A stretch of 64,000 nt of DNA from Amorphochlora amoebiformis (Eukaryota; Cercozoa; Chlorarachniophyceae), in the NCBI GenBank assembly GCA_054601695.1, contig BAAHQB010000476.1, positions 1 through 64,000 of the forward strand, in the 5' to 3' direction. Shown piece after piece: positions 1 to 64,000 of this stretch; within the stretch, counting starts at the first letter, position 1; every line of letters begins with the position of its first letter. The position numbers were made by a program, and so were the translations under genes. Under the pieces are notes generated by a model. That model saw only the letters and a program-made list of their open reading frames with translations, did not search any database and had not been told where the DNA came from.

Positions 1-230
1 GCCGAACGATCTAGACGATGTACCACTGGTAGTACTAGTCTAGACTGGTAATAACTAGTATTGGTAGTACTGATACTAAATCTAGAAGCGCGTGAGTGTC
101 TATAAATAGATTTAAACTTACATTTTCAAATCACGGTAACGTACGCGGACCGATGAAGAACTCAGACAAATATTTGTACTTCTCTGAGAGATTGAACTGT
201 GATCTAGATAGAGGATTTGGATGCTGGAAG
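1..230. other. Downstream flank of calcineurin, CTAG/GTAC-rich
   Basis: No gene is seen. Positions 1-100 are crowded with CTAG and GTAC tetramers, as in the 3' flanks at 10740-11110 and 41100-41215. The region lies 3' of the calcineurin stop codon and probably includes its 3' UTR. No AATAAA was found on the minus strand here. Confidence 0.4.
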
Positions 231-728
231 TTACGCTTTGCGTTCTTCGCTCTCGTCAATGACGATATCCATAGGTCTGAATAACTGGCTACTAGAAGTC
301 ATCTTAGAAGTTTTTGAGAATCGTCTGGAGCCACGTCGCTGTAACGTTTTCTTCGTCTCAGGGTGGGCCTCATTCGGAGCATCTAGAGCCTTCGCACTTT
401 CGAATCCCTTGATTGCTGTAAGATACATACATATATATATGTATATATATTATATATATATATATATTACATCTATCTTTTATGTAAGTATATTTAGCAT
501 GTACATATACAAAAGTATATTGCATATATATATATATATATATATTGTATAATGTATATAAATAAATATGCATGTACATATATATATGACATTATATGTA
601 TATATTATATATATATATCTCTATATGTATAAATATATATTACATATGTATAAAATACATAATGTAAATGTATACATATATGCATATTAATGTAAGTATA
701 CCATACATATATACATGTATATACAAAT

Positions 729-805
<77 letters not shown>

Positions 806-2708
806 TATATCTATATATATATATAAATATATATTATATATATACACATATACACATATATATGTATAAATTTTTCACACCCTTTTTTATGGCTTCAGGT
901 CCCTGACTTAGGAGGCCTAGAGGAACCCGATGGTTTGGTGTGAGCTGTTTCAAGTTCATGATACTCTCGTTATTTTGCCTGCAAAATGTTTATCGATTAA
1001 TGCGGACCACTATGATGTGTCAAGAAGCTACCGAAGCACTTTGTAGAGCCTGAGGATCTTGCTAACAGCCCTGACCTTCTTCTTGAGCAAGCCGCTTCTT
1101 TGCTGCAGGTTTGTTTCGTTATCATCTCCGCCCTCATACTTGAGAACTTTCATTAGCATGTCCGTGACTGAGCACATATGCTTGTTAGAAAAACGCAAGG
1201 ATGAGCGTGAGGTATGGTTACCTTTCTCAGCGACGAAGGGCAACGACCACTGAAAGACATCCATAAAGTTTGGCAAATAGTAGGGGTGGGGAGTCTCGAT
1301 GAATTGCTTAATATTTAAGACGTTGTTGTCGAACTTGAGGCAGGCGGCCTTGTTCTTATACACGTCGCAGTAGTTGGGAGCGGAGAAGATAGTGATGACG
1401 CGCGGTATCTTGGATTGGGGATTCTCCATTTGCATCTTGTATCCCTGAACCTGGGCTTCGTGAGCCCGGATGATCGAAGTCATCTTGTTCTCCTCAAGGA
1501 ACTGTTTGACGGCCTCCACTCCGTATACGTAGGAGCATTGCCGTGTCTTGTTATAGCCGAACCATGTAGTCTCCGCTGAATCCTCGTCGCTATCGCTTCC
1601 CTGCTCCTCGGGTTTATTATCTGCGCTCTCTTCATGGGGATCAGACCACAACAGGTCGCACATGGGACCATCCCTAGGGATCTCGCGGAATCTATGCAGG
1701 TCTGAAATCTCTTCGATCTGCAAAAGGAGGTTTAGATCACGACCATAAGGCACTGTTACTTGCTTACCGTTGAGATATCTGGAGATAATCCACCGTGCAC
1801 GCAGAAGAATGATTCATTGACGATCGCAGCCAGGGGGAGTTTATCGAAGGTGACCATGACAGCGTCGTATAATTTCTCGCTATACTTATATATACCTGAA
1901 CATTGCGGAGAGGAGGTTTTAGAGACGGAGAGGTGAGTTGAGACCAAGAATGTGAGACAAGAGAGAGCGAGATATGACGATTTCAGCAGGAAAAGAGAGA
2001 AAGAGCGAGATCAGGAGAGCGAGAGAAGGATAGGAGAGGGAGGGTATTCACATTCATCTTTGAAATTGAAGAAGGCTGTAAGCTGGCGGCATTCATGATT
2101 CCCCCGCAACATATAAAATGTTTTTGGATAGCAGAGCTTCAAACAGAACAGGAGCATGAGGCACTCGGTGGAAAAACATCCACGGTCAACGTAATCCCCC
2201 AAAAACAGATACTGCGTGCTAGCCGGGTCGCCCCCCACATTGAACAGCCGGTTCAGGTCAAAAAATTGGCCATGAACATCCCCGCACACTACATCAAAAG
2301 TAAGACTTATCTTAGAGCACAAACGTAAAATGGAAATCAAATACCCTCAAGATACAAGTGCGTTACCTGTGATGGGATACTTAAGATGAAGCACGTTCGA
2401 TTCCTTCTGCATCAATTTTCCGACCTCCTGGACAATCTCGATGAAAAGATCTTGCGATACCCTGCCTTCTTTGAGAAGATGCTCTTTCAGGACCTTCAGA
2501 TCTGGCATCTGTGGGGGTTTTGTATCTTTCAGTTTCGAGGGCTAGAAAGAAATAAGCGATTGCATGTCTATACCTTGGCCCCTTTTGGATATAACTGCTC
2601 CTTCGTCAAGGGATATCGAGGAGGAGCAATGACATTTTCCATAACTCTGTCATCTTCCTCCGCTCCTGTCTTTCTCTCTTTGCTAGCTTTCTTTGGAGCT
2701 TCCGACAT
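231..2708 (-). CDS. CnA: Calcineurin (PP2B) catalytic subunit A, eight exons, complete
   Basis: Ca2+/calmodulin-dependent Ser/Thr phosphatase catalytic subunit. Exons in transcript order: 2574-2708, 2367-2541, 2052-2288, 1768-1895, 1222-1717, 1032-1167, 881-978, 231-415. All introns are GT-AG and the frame is continuous for 1590 nt (529 aa, close to the usual size of about 520). Seen: the metallophosphatase motifs GDVHGQ (about residue 106), GDYVDRG (134), GNHE (166), HGGLSP, the late RAHE motif and SAPNYCD. The calcineurin B-binding helix (WSLPF), a basic calmodulin-binding helix ending KVLR, an LKQLTP segment and an autoinhibitory-like segment (FESAKALD) follow in the family order. An acidic insert ([10 protein letters not shown]) sits in the loop before CSYVYG. 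The in-frame TAG after KVLR (1028-1030) lies inside a 53-bp intron, so the protein is not truncated there. The first intron is only 32 bp. The intron at 416-880 is mostly (TA)n. The gene is divergent from glucosidase II. Confidence 0.95.
416..880. repeat. (TA)n-filled intron 7 of calcineurin
   Basis: Nearly pure TA dinucleotide with ATG/TAC interruptions and no coding signal. It is bounded by a GTGTGA donor (879-880) and a TCTTACAG acceptor (416-423) on the minus strand. Confidence 0.85.
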
Positions 2709-2842
2709 CGCACTTGTTACTAGCGCCCCACGTTGATTTACCGACTCCCGGAGTCCCGGTATTCGTGAAGGGTACCGGGGATTCCCGGAAGTCCCCGGGA
2801 ATCTCCAAGATCTGACGCGTCAGCAAGGCCGGGTGTTGCGCC
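2709..2842. promoter_or_regulatory. Bidirectional promoter region between calcineurin A and glucosidase II alpha
   Basis: Only 134 bp separate the two start codons, so both promoters must overlap here. The stretch is GC-rich, unlike the introns. It holds a perfect 9-bp inverted repeat, GATTCCCGG (2780-2788) and CCGGGAATC (2795-2803), with related CCCGG steps at 2750-2760 and 2774-2780. No TATA box is obvious. The inverted repeat could be a binding site for a dimeric factor, which is inference. Confidence 0.6.
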
Positions 2843-10512
<7,670 letters not shown>

Positions 10513-11426
10513 ATCGCCGCGGTTGATGTCTGTCACCGTTTGAATATTAGGAAATCAGCTTTCCTTCGTCACCCCTCGTCAGCTACTAGAATAAACCGGT
10601 ATCCGATTTGTGCATGAGTATACTCCTCTTGTGCCAGATTGAAATTTAATTTGATTCTGTGATATATTTTAAATGGTTGCAATATTTATTGAATGATATG
10701 AATCGAGAGCCCGAATGCCTGATCTAGATCAAGGTCATCCTATCACAACTAGAGCAATAGAATAGCTAGCTAGCTACTATAGCTAATAATACCACTGGCT
10801 CTGGCATCTGTGGAATCATAAGTTACGTACGATCTGCAGTAATAAATACTACTGGCACTGGCATCTATAGTATCATAAGTTACGCATGATCTAGAGAGCC
10901 CTAAAGCCATGTTGTATGTATCAATCTAGCATATAGTCCGAGTACGTATGTTGGTACGCATGTTGGTACGTACGTATATCTAGATATTGGTACAGTATGT
11001 TTAGTGGTACGTATACGTAAGTGTACGTACTCATGTTATTGTGTATGTTGGTACGTATGTGCGTACGTATGTGGGTACGTGTGTGTGTACGTGTGTTGGT
11101 ACGCATGTCGGCAAGCATGTTGTGTGAATCTATAACACATATACGAAGCACTATGATCTCTCTGTATACCTAAGACCTAGCCGGAGTATAGCTATCAGAG
11201 CTGGGTACTAGAGATAGTAGACAAATATTGATTATAGCCACATAATTTTATATACATACTGATACACACACACGCACACACATACATATAAATACTAGAT
11301 AGAATATTAGCCTTCGAATTCAACGACACATAATTTAAACCTTATACTCGTGCGAAATTCAACTTGACATTATAATTAATGAGTAAGTAGTGCCCTAGAC
11401 TTTTCATCCATGGCCGACGCCAGAGC
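10513..11426. other. Convergent intergenic region between glucosidase II and the giant Trp-motif gene
   Basis: No gene is seen. It holds GCTAGCTAGC-type sequence and a tandem duplication of about 55 bp (about 10783-10835 and 10838-10893, both containing CATAAGTTACG). It also has a GTACG/TTGGTACG-rich tract at 10935-11110. The open frame across that tract (minus 10921-11151) is a repeat artefact. Both neighbouring genes end here. Confidence 0.6.
10590..10595 (+). terminator. Candidate polyadenylation signal of glucosidase II
   Basis: A canonical AATAAA lies 78 bp after the stop codon in otherwise ordinary sequence, on the coding strand. Confidence 0.45.
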
Positions 11427-40083
<28,657 letters not shown>

Positions 40084-40469
40084 CCCTTGGAATCGCTTCT
40101 TGGCTATTCTTTTGTTATGTCCTATATATAACAATGCTGTTGGCTATTACGTCGTGAGTCGATGTGCTCCACCGCCATGCACGGGGAAAATCGTGGGTAG
40201 GTCACGCTTTGTGACAGGAGGACACGTGTGGTGCTCAATAAATATTTCGTCGGTTCCGTGGGTACCGATTGGCTCGGAACTGAGCACACACCGCTCTCGC
40301 TCTCACTCTTCTGCCCACCCCCCCTCCCCCGGGGCCTGCTCTCATCTGTAGAACCCGTTGCCCTCCCTATATTTCTGCCTCGTAGTTTGTCTTCTCCTAG
40401 TATTCTCCTCCTCACTCGCACCCCACATCATGTTTATATACATATATATGTGTTTATACATAAATATAT

Positions 40470-40590
<121 letters not shown>

Positions 40591-40711
40591 AGAATATTAC
40601 ATATCATAGTATGTTCCACACATATCTATATTCTATAACGTTATTATTATCCAATTATGTACATATTAATTTCATATAATATTATATACACACACATATA
40701 AATATATATAT

Positions 40712-40765
<54 letters not shown>

Positions 40766-40803
40766 TAGATATATGTATGTTTACATATGCACACACACAT
40801 ATA

Positions 40804-40926
<123 letters not shown>

Positions 40927-41026
40927 TATACTAGTATACTTTATATGTATATGTCTAGTATGTGAATGTATATAATATTATGTATGTGTGTTTATGTGTG
41001 CATTTGTGTATATATTTAATATTATA

Positions 41027-41073
<47 letters not shown>

Positions 41074-41101
41074 AGTATCATCGAAACTAAGTTTTACTTC
41101 C

Positions 41102-41162
41102 ACTAGTTCTACTAGTCTAGATTCGCACGCGAAATCAGCTCAGATGAACTAGTAGAACTAGT
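41102..41162. repeat. Perfect 15-bp inverted repeat (hairpin) downstream of ferlin
   Basis: ACTAGTTCTACTAGT at 41102-41116 pairs with ACTAGTAGAACTAGT at 41148-41162, leaving a 31-nt loop. It lies about 455 bp beyond the ferlin stop. It could be a 3'-end or insulator-like structure, which is inference. Confidence 0.7.
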
Positions 41163-41327
41163 ACTAATCTTCGAGTGCCTCTAGATCTCTCACAGGTCTA
41201 GAAGTAGCAATGCATGTACATACACATACAATGTAATGAAAAGTTAATCAAATGAATCGCGATGATAATTTAAAAATTCCTCTCATGCGTGCACACACAT
41301 ATATCTTTTTATACATACGTCACGCAT

Positions 41328-41447
41328 ATGAGAAGACTCGACTCACCATTTTGGGATCAAATAGTTACACGTGAAATACGTTGTCGATTTAATGCTTTTA
41401 AAGGCTTGATTTCACCTTCAAATAATGGCTCAATCGATGCCGATGAG
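41328..41447 (+). CDS. Possible plus-strand first exon with an EF-hand-like loop (doubtful)
   Basis: A 40-codon frame begins [11 protein letters not shown] and ends in IDADE, directly before a GTAACA donor-like site. The segment [12 protein letters not shown] resembles an EF-hand loop, though position 1 is Ser instead of Asp. It is in unique sequence with no repeat cause, but no downstream plus-strand exon was found because the ferlin lies antisense. It may be an exon remnant. Confidence 0.2.
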
Positions 41448-41458
41448 GTAACACACGT

Positions 41459-41527
<69 letters not shown>

Positions 41528-41564
41528 CTATATATATATATATTAAATACATGTGCAGATAATT

Positions 41565-41602
<38 letters not shown>

Positions 41603-41616
41603 TAGCTATAGCCCGA

Positions 41617-64000
<22,384 letters not shown>

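Overview
The window is nuclear DNA of a unicellular eukaryote. It carries spliced genes with GT-AG introns, no operons, very long (TA)n tracts and many interstitial TTAGGG/CCCTAA arrays. I cannot name the species. Calcineurin, a ferlin, ER glucosidase II and Trp/Gly/Tyr-type inserted modules fit a protist, perhaps of an algal or SAR/haptophyte-type lineage. Nearly all long open frames in the window are read-through of TA, CA, GA or GCC-type repeats. The genes only appear when the short non-repetitive islands are joined by splice-site phase.

Layout: (1) 231-2708, minus strand: calcineurin catalytic subunit A, eight exons, about 529 aa. (2) 2709-2842: a 134-bp shared divergent promoter. (3) 2843-10512, plus strand: ER glucosidase II alpha, nine exons, about 1151 aa, with a lineage-specific insert of about 255 residues. 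(4) 10513-11426: intergenic. (5) 11427-40083, minus strand: an unrecognised giant gene, which I model with 49 exons whose phases join into one 4749-nt frame (about 1582 aa). It has acidic Trp-x-x-Phe motifs, Ala/Lys/Glu repeat helices, Pro/Thr/Glu-rich segments and about 23.9 kb of repeat-filled introns. (6) 40084-41616: intergenic. (7) 41617 to beyond 64000, minus strand: the C-terminal part of a ferlin, modelled as 39 exons (802 residues in the window) with C2 domains and a C-terminal membrane anchor. Its 5' end lies outside the window.

The most unusual structure is in the introns. First, many exons have partial copies of themselves, usually the 3' half plus the 5' splice site, spaced by (TA)n in the adjoining intron. 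Some are present in 3-5 copies. Second, telomere-like arrays are placed with a polarity. Sense-strand CCCTAA arrays lie upstream of 3' splice sites, where the unit supplies pyrimidines and a CTAAC branchpoint-like motif. The two sense-strand TTAGGG arrays directly follow 5' splice sites.

Functionally, glucosidase II works in ER glycoprotein folding, calcineurin in calcium signalling, and the ferlin in calcium-dependent membrane fusion. The Trp-motif protein resembles adaptor-binding trafficking proteins only in its short motifs. No shared pathway is proven by position.
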